Of a stretch of 40,834 nt of DNA, positions 17,128 to 25,427 are shown piece by piece (the stretch's first letter is position 1; each line of letters begins with the position of its first letter). A program made the position numbers and the translations under genes. The notes below the pieces were generated by a model. The model did not search any database. It was not told the origin of the DNA and worked only from the letters and a program-made list of their open reading frames with translations. Source of the stretch: Frankia nepalensis (GTDB lineage: Bacteria > Actinomycetota > Actinomycetes > Frankiales > Frankiaceae); contig NZ_JADWYU010000123.1 of NCBI RefSeq assembly GCF_016786325.1, forward strand, positions 1 to 40,834, read 5' to 3'.

Positions 17128-17889
17128 CTACCGCGGTGCCATGCGGATGGCGCCGTCGAGCCGGATGGTCTCGCCGTTGATCATCGGGTTCTCAACGATG
17201 TGCGCCGCGAGCGCTCCGTACTCGGTGGGGTCGCCCAGCCTGGCCGGATGGGGCACCTGTTTGCCCAGCGACGCCTTCGCCTCCTCAGGCAGGCCCGCCA
17301 GCAGCGGCGTGTCGAACAGACCCGGCGCGATGGTGTTGACCCGGATGAGCTTGTCCGCGAGGTCGCGCGCGATGGGCAGCGTCATGGCGACCACGCCGCC
17401 CTTCGACGCCGAGTAGGCCGCCTGGCCGATCTGCCCCTCGAACGCGGCGACCGACGCGGTATTGACGATCACCCCGCGCTCGCCGTCCAGCGGGTCGAGC
17501 CTGGCCATGCGCTCCGCTGCCAGCCGGATCACGTTGAACGTCCCGACCAGGTTGATGGTCACGATCCTCGCGAAGGCGTCCAGCGGGAAGACACCGTCCC
17601 GGCCGAGGACGCGGACCGCGTTGCCGGTACCGGCGCAGTTGACGGCGATCCGCGGCGGCCCGAGCGTCTCGGCGGCGTCGAGCGCGGCCGCCACCGCGTC
17701 GGGGTCGGTGACGTCCGCCGGCGCGAACACGGCGCCGTCGCCGAGCTCCCCCGCGACCCGCTCGCCCGCCGAGCTCGCCAGATCGACCAGCACGACCTTC
17801 GCGCCAGCGTCATGCAGCCGCCTCGCCGTCGCCAGCCCCAACCCTGACGCGGCACCGGTCACGAGCGCGACCGCCCCCTCGATCCTCAT
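17128..17889 (-). CDS. SDR, 3-hydroxyacyl-CoA dehydrogenase-like
   Basis: A 253-residue SDR resembling the HSD17B10 (type II 3-hydroxyacyl-CoA dehydrogenase) group: [52 protein letters not shown] with the catalytic Tyr and following Lys, and the C-terminal [18 protein letters not shown]. These proteins oxidise 3-hydroxyacyl-CoA or hydroxysteroids with NAD. ATG 17889 has AAGGGAGA eight bases before it. Between the thiolase and acyl-CoA dehydrogenase genes, it fits the third step of a beta-oxidation turn. A half-copy of the cluster palindrome (TAGGTTG, 17908-17914) precedes it; I did not count that as a site. Confidence 0.9.
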   Translation of the reverse strand: MRIEGAVALVTGAASGLGLATARRLHDAGAKVVLVDLASSAGERVAGELGDGAVFAPADVTDPDAVAAALDAAETLGPPRIAVNCAGTGNAVRVLGRDGVFPLDAFARIVTINLVGTFNVIRLAAERMARLDPLDGERGVIVNTASVAAFEGQIGQAAYSASKGGVVAMTLPIARDLADKLIRVNTIAPGLFDTPLLAGLPEEAKASLGKQVPHPARLGDPTEYGALAAHIVENPMINGETIRLDGAIRMAPR

Positions 17890-18131
17890 CTGGCGATCTC
17901 CCTTTCGTAGGTTGCGGCACGGTCAGAACGCCACCGCGCTGTCGCGGCCAGCTGACGGCGAAACCGTCGACGCGGTCAGCCCCACCAGCCATCGACCCGG
18001 CGACCGAGGTTCAGGCGTCCGGGCGCTGGGGTGCCAGGCCGGTGATGTCTCCTCGCCAGGGGGCAGGTCGACGAAGCCCGCCGGGCCGTGGGACAGCAGG
18101 CGCCTCGCCGCGCGACCACGGCGGGCCGGCC

Positions 18132-19280
18132 TCAGCGCAGCAGGTCCCGGCTGATGATCTCCTTCATGATCTCGTTCGTGCCGCCGTAGATACGCTGGAC
18201 ACGGGCATCCATGAACGCCCGGGCGATCGGATACTCGGTCATGTAGCCGTAGCCGCCATGCAGCTGGACGCCGGTGTCGATGACCTTCCACTGCACGTCG
18301 GTGGCCCACCATTTCGCCTTCGCGGCGTCGACCGCCGACAACGTCCCGGCGTTGAGCTGCCGGACGCAGCGGTCGAGGTAGGCCCGCGTCACCTCGACCT
18401 GCGTGCGCAGTTCGGCCAGCGCGAAACCCACCGTCTGAAACTGCGCGACCGTCCGGCCGAACGCCCGCCGCTGCCGGACGTAGTCCAGCGTCCAGCGCAA
18501 CGAGGCCTCCGCCGAACACTGCGCCGCCACCGCGATTCCCAGCCGCTCCCGCGGCAGGTTGCGCATCAGCGAGCGCAGCCCCTCGCCGACACCGCCCAGC
18601 AGGTTGTCGGCGGGCACTTCGACGTCGCGGAAGAACAGTTCGGCGGTGTCCTGCGCCGGCAGGCCCACCTTGTCCAGCTTGCGCCCCCGCTCGAAACCGG
18701 GCATGCCCCGCTCGACCACGAACAGGCTGTATCCTCCGGCGCCCTCGGTCTGGTCGGTCTTGGCGAACACGATCACCAGATCCGCGAGGACACCGTTGCT
18801 GATGAACGTCTTCGACCCGTTCAGCAGCCAGCCGTCGCCCCTACGGACTGCCTGGGTGACGACCCCCCTCAGGTCGCTGCCAGCTTCCGGTTCGCTCATC
18901 GCGATGGCGCTGATGGTCTCGCCTGAGGCGAATCCCGGCAGCCAGCGCGCCTTCTGCTCCTCCGTCGCCTGTTCCAGCAGGTAGCCCAGCACGATGTCGT
19001 CGTTGACGCCGAACGACGACTGCAGGGCCGCCGCCCCGACGTTCGCGATCTCCTCCGAGACGACGAAACGGTACCGGTAGTCGCTGACACCCGCGCCGCC
19101 GAACCGCTCGGGCACCGCGAGGCCTGTCAGGCCGGCGGCCCCCGCCTTTGTCCAGGTTTCCCGGTCGACAGCGCGCTGCCGGTCCCATCCGTCGACCTTC
19201 GGCACGACCTCACGCCGGATGAACTCTCTGGCCGTCTCCCGGTAGGCCTCGTGATCGGCCTCGTACAGATCGGTTTCCAT
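18132..19280 (-). CDS. Acyl-CoA dehydrogenase (FAD-dependent)
   Basis: A 382-residue acyl-CoA dehydrogenase. SAIAMSEPEAGSDLRG binds FAD and substrate, GSKTFISNG and the core helices (RRAFGRTVAQFQTV, LHGGYGYMTEYPIARAFMD) are normal, and the catalytic Glu is expected in RIYGGTNEIMKEII. It introduces the alpha-beta double bond in an acyl-CoA. ATG 19280 is preferred over the GTG immediately before it because AAGGAG then lies five bases away. It is followed, after 242 bases without a gene, by the 3-hydroxyacyl-CoA dehydrogenase-like SDR. Confidence 0.93.
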   Translation of the reverse strand: METDLYEADHEAYRETAREFIRREVVPKVDGWDRQRAVDRETWTKAGAAGLTGLAVPERFGGAGVSDYRYRFVVSEEIANVGAAALQSSFGVNDDIVLGYLLEQATEEQKARWLPGFASGETISAIAMSEPEAGSDLRGVVTQAVRRGDGWLLNGSKTFISNGVLADLVIVFAKTDQTEGAGGYSLFVVERGMPGFERGRKLDKVGLPAQDTAELFFRDVEVPADNLLGGVGEGLRSLMRNLPRERLGIAVAAQCSAEASLRWTLDYVRQRRAFGRTVAQFQTVGFALAELRTQVEVTRAYLDRCVRQLNAGTLSAVDAAKAKWWATDVQWKVIDTGVQLHGGYGYMTEYPIARAFMDARVQRIYGGTNEIMKEIISRDLLR

Positions 19281-19360
19281 CACCGCTCCTTCCGCCGAAC
19301 CGTGCTACGTTCCGCCGACGCGGCGCGCGTCCGCCGCGGGCCATCCGCCGGTCAGCGCCG

Positions 19361-20785
19361 CTACGCGAGCCCGTAGACGGCCTGCTTGAGCAGATAGGCG
19401 TCCAGGCCCTCGGGGCCGAGCTCGCGTCCGAGCCCACTCGCCTTCACACCGCCGAACGGCGAGGCGAAGTCGATGACGTAGTCGTTGACGCCCACCGTCC
19501 CGGTCTCCAGGCGCCGCGCCAGCGCCAGCGCGTCGTCCTCGTCGCCGCCCCACACGGTCGCGGCAAGACCGAAATCCGAGTCGTTCGCGAGGGCCACCGC
19601 GTCGTCGAGGCCGTCGTAGGGCAGGACGCACAGGACCGGGCCGAAGACCTCCTCGCGGGCGATCGCGGTGTCCGGGGCGACGTCCGCGAAGACGGCCGGC
19701 CGGACGAAGTTCCCTGGCCCGGGGAGCGCCTCCCCGCCGACAACGAGCCGGGCGGCCGTCCGCCTGCCTGCCGCGATGTGGGCCAGCACCCGGTCTCGCT
19801 GCGCCGGGCTGGCCAGGGGTCCGATCTGGGTCTTCCTGTCGAGCGGGCTGCCGATGACGTAGCTGGCCACGACGTCGCTCACGCGCGCGACCACCTCGGC
19901 GTAGCGCGCTCTGGGCGCGAGAATCCGGGTGCTGGCATGGCAGGTCTGTCCGGAGTTCGGCAGGCACACGTCGAGCAGCTTCGCGGTGAACACGTCCAGA
20001 TCGACCTCGTCGGTGAGGATCGCCGCCGACTTGCCGCCGAGCTCGAGCGTGACCGGGCGCAGCAGTTCGCCGCAGGCGCGCGCGATGGCCCGGCCGGCCG
20101 CGGTCGACCCGGTGAAGGCGACCTTGTCGACCCCGGGATGAGCCACGAGGTAGGCGCTGACCTCGCGGTCGGCCGGGACGATGTTCAGCGCTCCCGGCGC
20201 CAGCCCCGCCGCCAGCGCTGCCTCGGCGAACACCCGGGCGTCCAGCGGCGTCTCGGGCGCCGTCTTGAGCACGACGGTGCAGCCGGCCGCGAGCGCGGGC
20301 GCCACCTTCATCGCCGCCAGCGACTGCGGGTAGTTCCACGGGACGACCGCCGCGACGACGCCGACAGGCTTGCGCTCCACCGCCGACCTGCCGCCGAACA
20401 TGGCGGGGCGGAACTCCTCCCACAGGACATCGCTGATCAGGCCGGCGTAGTACCGGAAGATCGCCATGGGCGCGTATCCGTTGGCGGTCGCGGAAAGCGA
20501 GATCGGCATGCCGTTCTCCCGGGAGACCAGCTCGGAGGTTTTCCGCGCGTTCTCCTTGAGGTGGCGCGCCATCGCGGCCAGCCGCTCGGCCCGCTCCTGA
20601 GGGCTCGTCGCCGACCAGGCGGGCAGCGCGGCCCGCGCGGCGTCGACGGCGCGGTCGACGTCGGCGCGCTCGCCGAGCCGGACCGTGTCGAGGGCCTCGT
20701 CCGTGGCGGCGTCACGGACGACCCGTGGCGCCCCGGCCCCCGCCGACCATTCGCCGTCGACGAACACGTCACCGCTACGCGTCAT
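19361..20785 (-). CDS. Aldehyde dehydrogenase (second copy in window)
   Basis: A 474-residue aldehyde dehydrogenase: AAVVPWNYPQSLAAMKVAPA, AFTGSTAAGRAIA, the catalytic Glu in VTLELGGKSAAIL, the nucleophilic Cys in PNSGQTCHASTRI, and SPFGGVKASGLGRELG. ATG 20785 (MTRSGDVFVDGEW) has GAAGGGA upstream and fits the family N-terminus. The open frame continues farther upstream but only as antisense of its neighbour. The gene lies 31 bases after the Cys-less thiolase-fold gene, whose predicted retro-aldol products could include an aldehyde for it. Confidence 0.93.
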   Translation of the reverse strand: MTRSGDVFVDGEWSAGAGAPRVVRDAATDEALDTVRLGERADVDRAVDAARAALPAWSATSPQERAERLAAMARHLKENARKTSELVSRENGMPISLSATANGYAPMAIFRYYAGLISDVLWEEFRPAMFGGRSAVERKPVGVVAAVVPWNYPQSLAAMKVAPALAAGCTVVLKTAPETPLDARVFAEAALAAGLAPGALNIVPADREVSAYLVAHPGVDKVAFTGSTAAGRAIARACGELLRPVTLELGGKSAAILTDEVDLDVFTAKLLDVCLPNSGQTCHASTRILAPRARYAEVVARVSDVVASYVIGSPLDRKTQIGPLASPAQRDRVLAHIAAGRRTAARLVVGGEALPGPGNFVRPAVFADVAPDTAIAREEVFGPVLCVLPYDGLDDAVALANDSDFGLAATVWGGDEDDALALARRLETGTVGVNDYVIDFASPFGGVKASGLGRELGPEGLDAYLLKQAVYGLA

Positions 20786-20816
20786 TCGGATTCCCTTCGT
20801 CGTCGGGGCGCGCGGA

Positions 20817-21998
20817 TCAGGTGGCGGGTGCGCTGGCGAAGACCGTCGCGCTGACGAGCGGGGCCGCCGGCCCGCCGATGAGCAGCGAGACGTCGGCTTC
20901 GGCGACCGGGTTCGGCGAGCCGCCCCGGATCTGGCGGACGGCCTCGACCACGAGGTTGATGCCGTGGACGAATCCCTCCGCGAGGTTGCCTCCGGAGGTG
21001 TTGAGGGGAAGCCGGCCGCCGTCGACGACGAGGTTGTCAACATTCATGGTTCTCACAGCGGCCGGGCCGGGTTCGCACAGCCCGAAGTCGATCATCGAGG
21101 CGACCGCGGGGCCGGTGAAGTTCTCGTAGAGCTGCACCACGTCGACGTCGTCCGGGCCCACCCCGCAGGCGTCCCAGAGCCGGTCGACCATCGCGCGGTG
21201 GAAACCGGCGCTGGTGTAGGCGGCCTCGTTCTCCAGCGACTCCGACCAGTCCGGTCCCGAGCCCTGTACGCCGCCCAGGATGTACGCGGGACGGCCGCGG
21301 TACCGGTCCACGTGCTCGGCGGGGACGACGAGAACCGCGGCGGCGCCGTCGTTCTCCCGCGAGCAGTCGAACAGTCGCAGCGGGGAGGAGACCCAGCGGG
21401 CGTCGCCGTACGTCCGCCGCGTCAGCGGCTGGCCGTAGGACACCGCCCTGGGGTTGCGCTGCGCGTGGTGGTAGCCGGCCAGCGCGACCGCCTCCATCGC
21501 CTCGGCGGGGACGCCGTCGAGCTCCAGCATCCGCTGGGTGCGCAGCGCGCAGATCTGCGCCGCGGTGAACAGGCCGTGCGCGGTGTACAGCGGGCCCAGA
21601 TGGTGCGTGACGTAGGAGCCCCGCCCGTCGTCGGCCTGGGTGATGGCGCGGTACACCGCGACGCAGTCGGCCTGGCCGGTCGCCACCGCCGCCGCCGCGG
21701 CGTTGACGGCGGCCGCGACTCCACCGCCGCCACCGCCGAAGACCAGCGTCGACCAGCGGATCTCGTCGACGCCGAGGTTGGCGCCGACGCGCAGCCCCTC
21801 GTTCGAGTCGTGCGCGTACGAGGCGAAGCCGTCGACCGCGGTCGACGAGACGTCGGCGTCCTCGCAGGCACGCAGCACCGCCATCGCGGCCAGCTGCATC
21901 GCCGAGTAGGGGCTGGTGCCGCGGCGGTAGAGCTCCGTCTCACCGACTCCGACGACGGCCGCCGCGCCGCGGAACCGGCGCTCGCGGTCACTGGCCAT
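20817..21998 (-). CDS. Thiolase-fold lipid-transfer (SCP-x/Ltp2-like) protein without nucleophilic Cys
   Basis: A 393-residue protein of the SCP-x thiolase-like group: VVGVGETELYRRGTSPYSAM, RLFDCSRENDGAAAVLV, DVVQLYENFTGPAVASMIDF, NTSGGNLAEGFVHGINLVVE. At the place where thiolases have the nucleophilic Cys, the sequence reads LVFGGGGGGVAAAV with no Cys. Ltp2, the steroid side-chain aldolase, belongs to this group, works with a DUF35 protein and cleaves a C-C bond by retro-aldol chemistry. The start ATG 21998 is chosen for the GGGGGAG before it over ATG 22022. It overlaps the NTF2-OB fusion gene by 11 bases, suggesting a physical complex. The aldolase role is inference. Confidence 0.85.
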   Translation of the reverse strand: MASDRERRFRGAAAVVGVGETELYRRGTSPYSAMQLAAMAVLRACEDADVSSTAVDGFASYAHDSNEGLRVGANLGVDEIRWSTLVFGGGGGGVAAAVNAAAAAVATGQADCVAVYRAITQADDGRGSYVTHHLGPLYTAHGLFTAAQICALRTQRMLELDGVPAEAMEAVALAGYHHAQRNPRAVSYGQPLTRRTYGDARWVSSPLRLFDCSRENDGAAAVLVVPAEHVDRYRGRPAYILGGVQGSGPDWSESLENEAAYTSAGFHRAMVDRLWDACGVGPDDVDVVQLYENFTGPAVASMIDFGLCEPGPAAVRTMNVDNLVVDGGRLPLNTSGGNLAEGFVHGINLVVEAVRQIRGGSPNPVAEADVSLLIGGPAAPLVSATVFASAPAT

Positions 21999-22785
21999 CG
22001 TGGTCTCCCCCGGTCTGTCCATCCGCGTCGCCGGGCCGGCCGGAAAGCCGCCAGCGAAGGATCTTCCGGTCGCCGGCGCCGAAGGGCACGAAGTGCCCGT
22101 CGACCGGGTCTCCGATCGCGGGGGTCACCGCGTCGGGCGTCGGTTCGAGAAGGGCGGCGACCCGGACGCCGCCGGCCTGGGGTAGCTCGACGAGGGCGAC
22201 AACGAACGGCACCCGGCCAGCCATGGACGGCTCGAACGGCTGAACGGTCCGCGTCCACGCGAAGATGAGCCCTTCCGCGGCGACAGGTGCGTAGCCGAGC
22301 TCGAAGCTGCGGCAGCGCGGGCAGAGGTGGCGGGGGCCCCAGATCCACGTCCGGCAGGCGGAGCACCGCTGGACGCGCAGTTCTCCCTGGTTCATCGCCA
22401 CCCAGTGCCCGGCCTCGACGGGCGGGTAGCCGCCTTCGGGGAACACCGGGTCGGGCAGGCGCGCGGGCAGGTTGCGCGCCTGCTGGACACGCCAGGAGCC
22501 CTCATACGGGACCCACCGCAGCCGCACGTCCCGGGCGCCGCCGTCTGGACCCGTCCAGCGCAGCAGTGTCTCGACCGAGAAGCCCGCGCCAGGGCGCACC
22601 GCGGTGACCACCACGTCCGTGACAGGTATGGGGAGATCGAGCGAGGCGAGGATCTGCTGCCATCGGTCCGGAAGAAAGTCGGCCACCACCGCCTGGCGGT
22701 CGCCGGCGCTTAACGAAAGCGCATGTCGCTGCGCGCACCGCCGGACCTCGTCGAGGTCGGTTGTCGTTGCTGTGTGCACACTCAT
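21988..22785 (-). CDS. NTF2-like domain fused to Zn-ribbon/OB-fold (DUF35) domain
   Basis: A 265-residue, two-domain protein. Residues 1 to about 115 form an NTF2-like domain (LSAGDRQAVVADFLPDRW, YEGSWRVQQARNLP). From about 140 comes a rubredoxin-like zinc ribbon (CSACRTWIWGPRHLCPRC) and then an OB-fold (EGLIFAWTRTVQPFEP, VALVELPQAGGVRVAALLE), together DUF35. The next gene in the operon, on its downstream side, is the Cys-less thiolase-fold partner, and the next on its upstream side is a small free NTF2-like protein related to its own N-terminal domain. ChsH2 of cholesterol degradation has the same plan, but with a MaoC fold in front of DUF35. The start is taken as ATG 22785 (MSVHTATTTD); a longer frame is open upstream but not protein-like. 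Confidence 0.85.
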   Translation of the reverse strand: MSVHTATTTDLDEVRRCAQRHALSLSAGDRQAVVADFLPDRWQQILASLDLPIPVTDVVVTAVRPGAGFSVETLLRWTGPDGGARDVRLRWVPYEGSWRVQQARNLPARLPDPVFPEGGYPPVEAGHWVAMNQGELRVQRCSACRTWIWGPRHLCPRCRSFELGYAPVAAEGLIFAWTRTVQPFEPSMAGRVPFVVALVELPQAGGVRVAALLEPTPDAVTPAIGDPVDGHFVPFGAGDRKILRWRLSGRPGDADGQTGGDHDGQ

Positions 22786-22887
22786 CACTCCGGCGTTGAA
22801 ACGGTCGGCTACCGGTGGCCACATCCGGCGGGCAGGCACCGTCCGCGTGACGTGTTTTCGCCGCCCGGCGGTCGTGCGCGGCCGGCG

Positions 22888-23193
22888 TCAGGACGTCACC
22901 GGAAAGTTTTCCAGCGAGGCGGCCTTCCAGGAGCCGTCGCGCAGTTCCCAGGTGGAGCGAAGCCCGATCCGCCCCCGCGGGGTGTCGTAGACCGTCTCGC
23001 CCACCCAGGTGTCACCCTCGGGCCGCATGTCGACAATGTCGAATGCGTCGATCTCGCCGCGGGGCACTGTGACCCCTTCAAAGATCAGCGGAATGTTCAC
23101 CATGTCGGCGAGGACCGCCGTGCGGTCTCCTTCGACGACCAGCTGGACGTGCCGCCGGTAGAGTTCCTGGAATTCGGGCCGCTGCGTGGGCAT
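22888..23193 (-). CDS. Small NTF2-like protein
   Basis: A 101-residue NTF2/SnoaL-like single domain. Its sequence parallels the N-terminal domain of the neighbouring fusion: VVEGDRTAVLADMV against LSAGDRQAVVADF, and RDGSWKAASLENFP against YEGSWRVQQARNLP. ATG 23193 has a perfect GGAGG. Such folds include isomerases, hydratases, epoxide hydrolases and non-catalytic subunits. Placed between the Rieske oxygenase and the fusion gene, it probably forms a heterodimer with the fused NTF2-like domain, as ChsH1 does with ChsH2. That last point is inference. Confidence 0.85.
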   Translation of the reverse strand: MPTQRPEFQELYRRHVQLVVEGDRTAVLADMVNIPLIFEGVTVPRGEIDAFDIVDMRPEGDTWVGETVYDTPRGRIGLRSTWELRDGSWKAASLENFPVTS

Positions 23194-23413
23194 TGCCAGA
23201 CCTCCTCGTCCCGCGGCCAGCTGGCCGGAGTCGCAAATCTTCCTAAACACCCGATCCCATCCGGGAGATGGCTTCCTCTCGGGCATGGCGCGACAATCCC
23301 GCCGGCATCTCGGGCGCTGTTCCGAGGCCGCGTCGGGCACCCCGAGGCGAAGGCGGCCGTCGCCGCCGCGGTCCATGTTCGGAGCGCGCCGGGGGGAAAC
23401 AGTGCGGGCGAGG

Positions 23414-24577
23414 TCAGGAGACGAGCCGACCGAGCTCCCGGCGGAAGATCTGGTTGGCCAGTTCGTTGCGCCCGAGCAGCATGCCGCCCGCGTCCGCGCT
23501 CTCCAGGCCGGCCTGGGAGCTGCGTAGCAGTGGGAAGTCCTCTGCGTGCAGCACGGCGAGCAGGATCTGCCAGTTCTTCTCCCAGAGCCGCGTCCACGCG
23601 TCCTCGGTCAGGCCGCTGGCCTCGACGGTCGGCACCAGGACCCGCATCTCCATGCGGCACCGGCCCGGGTCCTTCGGGTGCGGACGGAACGTCAGCAGTT
23701 CGAAATGGTCGGGCTGGCGCAGCAGCGTGCTGTTGGGCAACAGGAAGTGGGTCTCGGTGACGTGCGGGGCGAGGCTGTTCTCGCCCGGGTCCTCGTCGAC
23801 CCAGGGGTCGATGGTCTTGCGCGGCGCGACGAACCGGCAGTGCCGGCCGAAGTCCTCCAGCGCCATGACGTTGGTGTGGATGTGCCTCGCCGCCGTGTTC
23901 GCGTGGGCGTACTGGATGTGGTAGCCGTCCAGGAAGGCGTCCTGCATGATCTTCCAGTTGACGGGCTCGTCGAATCCCCCGGCGCGGTAGCTGACGAGGT
24001 CCGCCAGACCGTATCCGGCGAGGATCTCGTCCATGGGCGAGCCGAGCCAGGCCGCGACGTCGATCTGCTGGGTCGCGTCGTCCACCAGCCAGACGAAGCC
24101 ATGGCGTTCCTCGCAGGGCAGTTCGACCAGGCCGTGGCGTGACCGGTCGACCTCACCGAACGTCGCGTCCCGGGTGATCGACCGCAGCGAGCCGTCGGTG
24201 CCGTACGCCCACCGGTGGTACGCGCAGGAGAATACCCGGCAGTTGCCGTTCTCCCGCTCCTCGAGCAACGCGCCGCGGTGCCGGCACAGGTTCACGAAAG
24301 CCTTCAGCCCGCCGTCGGCCTGCCTGGCCACGATGACTTTGTTGCGCGGCATCTGCAGGGTGATGAAGTCACCCGGGCGGGCAAGCTCCGAGCTGTGCGC
24401 GACGATCGAGGGAACCCGTCCGAACACCAGGTCCCGCTCACGCGCGGCGACGTTTGGGTCCGTGTACTCGGCGGCGTCGAACGGCGTCACGACGTCATAC
24501 TCGTCCGTCGACCCGTTGCGCAGGTGTTCCAACGCGCGCCTGATCCGGGTTTCACGCGGCGCCGTCAGCTGGATCAT
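23414..24577 (-). CDS. Rieske non-heme iron oxygenase, alpha subunit
   Basis: A 387-residue ring-hydroxylating-type oxygenase. The N-terminal Rieske [2Fe-2S] site is NLCRHRG followed by CAYHRWAYGTDG. The mononuclear iron ligands lie in QDAFLDGYHIQYAHAN (Asp/His/His pattern), with a late acidic partner expected in the C-terminal half. It uses O2 and electrons from a reductase/ferredoxin to hydroxylate or demethylate a substrate. No beta subunit or reductase is encoded in the window. The start ATG 24577 is chosen for GGAGG seven bases before it. It is the first gene of the leftward run and carries the cluster palindrome 59 bases upstream, shared with the divergent TetR. Confidence 0.92.
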   Translation of the reverse strand: MIQLTAPRETRIRRALEHLRNGSTDEYDVVTPFDAAEYTDPNVAARERDLVFGRVPSIVAHSSELARPGDFITLQMPRNKVIVARQADGGLKAFVNLCRHRGALLEERENGNCRVFSCAYHRWAYGTDGSLRSITRDATFGEVDRSRHGLVELPCEERHGFVWLVDDATQQIDVAAWLGSPMDEILAGYGLADLVSYRAGGFDEPVNWKIMQDAFLDGYHIQYAHANTAARHIHTNVMALEDFGRHCRFVAPRKTIDPWVDEDPGENSLAPHVTETHFLLPNSTLLRQPDHFELLTFRPHPKDPGRCRMEMRVLVPTVEASGLTEDAWTRLWEKNWQILLAVLHAEDFPLLRSSQAGLESADAGGMLLGRNELANQIFRRELGRLVS

Positions 24578-24635
24578 GCCCGCCTCCCTGGTCCTGAAGG
24601 CCCGCAATGCTCACCACCCGGGCCCACACTCACAG

Positions 24636-24650
24636 CCTAACACTTTTAGG
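24636..24650. promoter_or_regulatory. Cluster palindrome, copy 2 (Rieske/TetR intergenic)
   Basis: CCTAACACTTTTAGG followed by TTG has 5-bp arms around a 5-base centre. It is 59 bases from the Rieske start and 141 from the TetR start, in the shared divergent promoter region. This placement would let TetR control both itself and the oxygenase operon. Confidence 0.65.
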
Positions 24651-24790
24651 TTGAGATGCCACGCCCGCGCGAACCCGCGCCAGAAGGGTTCCTCGACAAT
24701 GTCCCGCGCTATGACGCCCGTCACAGCGCGCGCGCCGGTCACTGATGCCGCGGTCCGCGAGTCGCGACGGGTCGCTGCCATAATCTGGGC

Positions 24791-25423
24791 ATGTCCCGCC
24801 AGCCCACACCCTCGCTGACCCGGCAGGCGATCGTCCGCACCGCGCTGGCCATGGTGGAGCGCGACGGCTACGCGGCGTTCACCATGCCGCGGCTCGGCGA
24901 GGAGCTTGGCATCCGGACCGCGTCGCTCTACCACCACTTCCGCGACCGGGCGGACATTCTGACCGAGATCGCCCGGACCATCGTCCTGGAGACCGACGTA
25001 CCGCGGCTCGCGCCCTCCACCCACTGGACCGAGTACTTCGTGACGCTGGCCGTCAACTTCCGGCGGACGATCCTGCGGCATCGCAATGCCGCCCCGATCC
25101 TCCTGCAGTTTCTGCCCCGCGACGTCCTCACGCCGCTCTACGAGACCGCTGCCGAAGTCCTCGAGCAGGCCGACGAACTGGCGCCGTCCAGCCGCATACT
25201 CGTCCTCGACGGAATGGACCGCATCGGGCTCGGATCCGCGTTGCTCGAGGCCGCCGCCGCGCCCGACGCCCACGGCCCGTTTCCGAACGCCTCCCCGCAG
25301 GCCCAGCCGACGCTGACCGCCGCCCTCGAGCGCAACACGCTCGACGCCGAGCAGCTGTTCGTCGAGTCGATCCGCGCCTTTCTGGCGGGCGTGCTGGCGG
25401 GCCAGCAGGCGCGGCGCGGCTGA
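24791..25423 (+). CDS. TetR-family transcriptional regulator
   Basis: A 210-residue TetR protein. The N-terminal DNA-binding domain covers LTRQAIVRTALAMVERDG, then FTMPRLGEELGIRTASLYHHF, the recognition helix region. The C-terminal ligand domain is helical and variable (TetR_C type), probably binding a pathway intermediate such as an acyl-CoA or steroid-like ligand. It is divergent from the Rieske gene and convergent with the CoA-transferase gene, whose stop is 5 bases past its own. As the only TetR in the window and central among six palindromic sites, it is the leading candidate regulator of the cluster. This is inference. Confidence 0.92.
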   Translation: MSRQPTPSLTRQAIVRTALAMVERDGYAAFTMPRLGEELGIRTASLYHHFRDRADILTEIARTIVLETDVPRLAPSTHWTEYFVTLAVNFRRTILRHRNAAPILLQFLPRDVLTPLYETAAEVLEQADELAPSSRILVLDGMDRIGLGSALLEAAAAPDAHGPFPNASPQAQPTLTAALERNTLDAEQLFVESIRAFLAGVLAGQQARRG

Positions 25424-25427
25424 CCCG

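Noticed and set aside
17908-17914. TAGGTTG before the SDR gene as a seventh cluster palindrome
   Set aside because: Only the right half is present; the left half does not match CCTA, so it does not meet the palindrome criterion.
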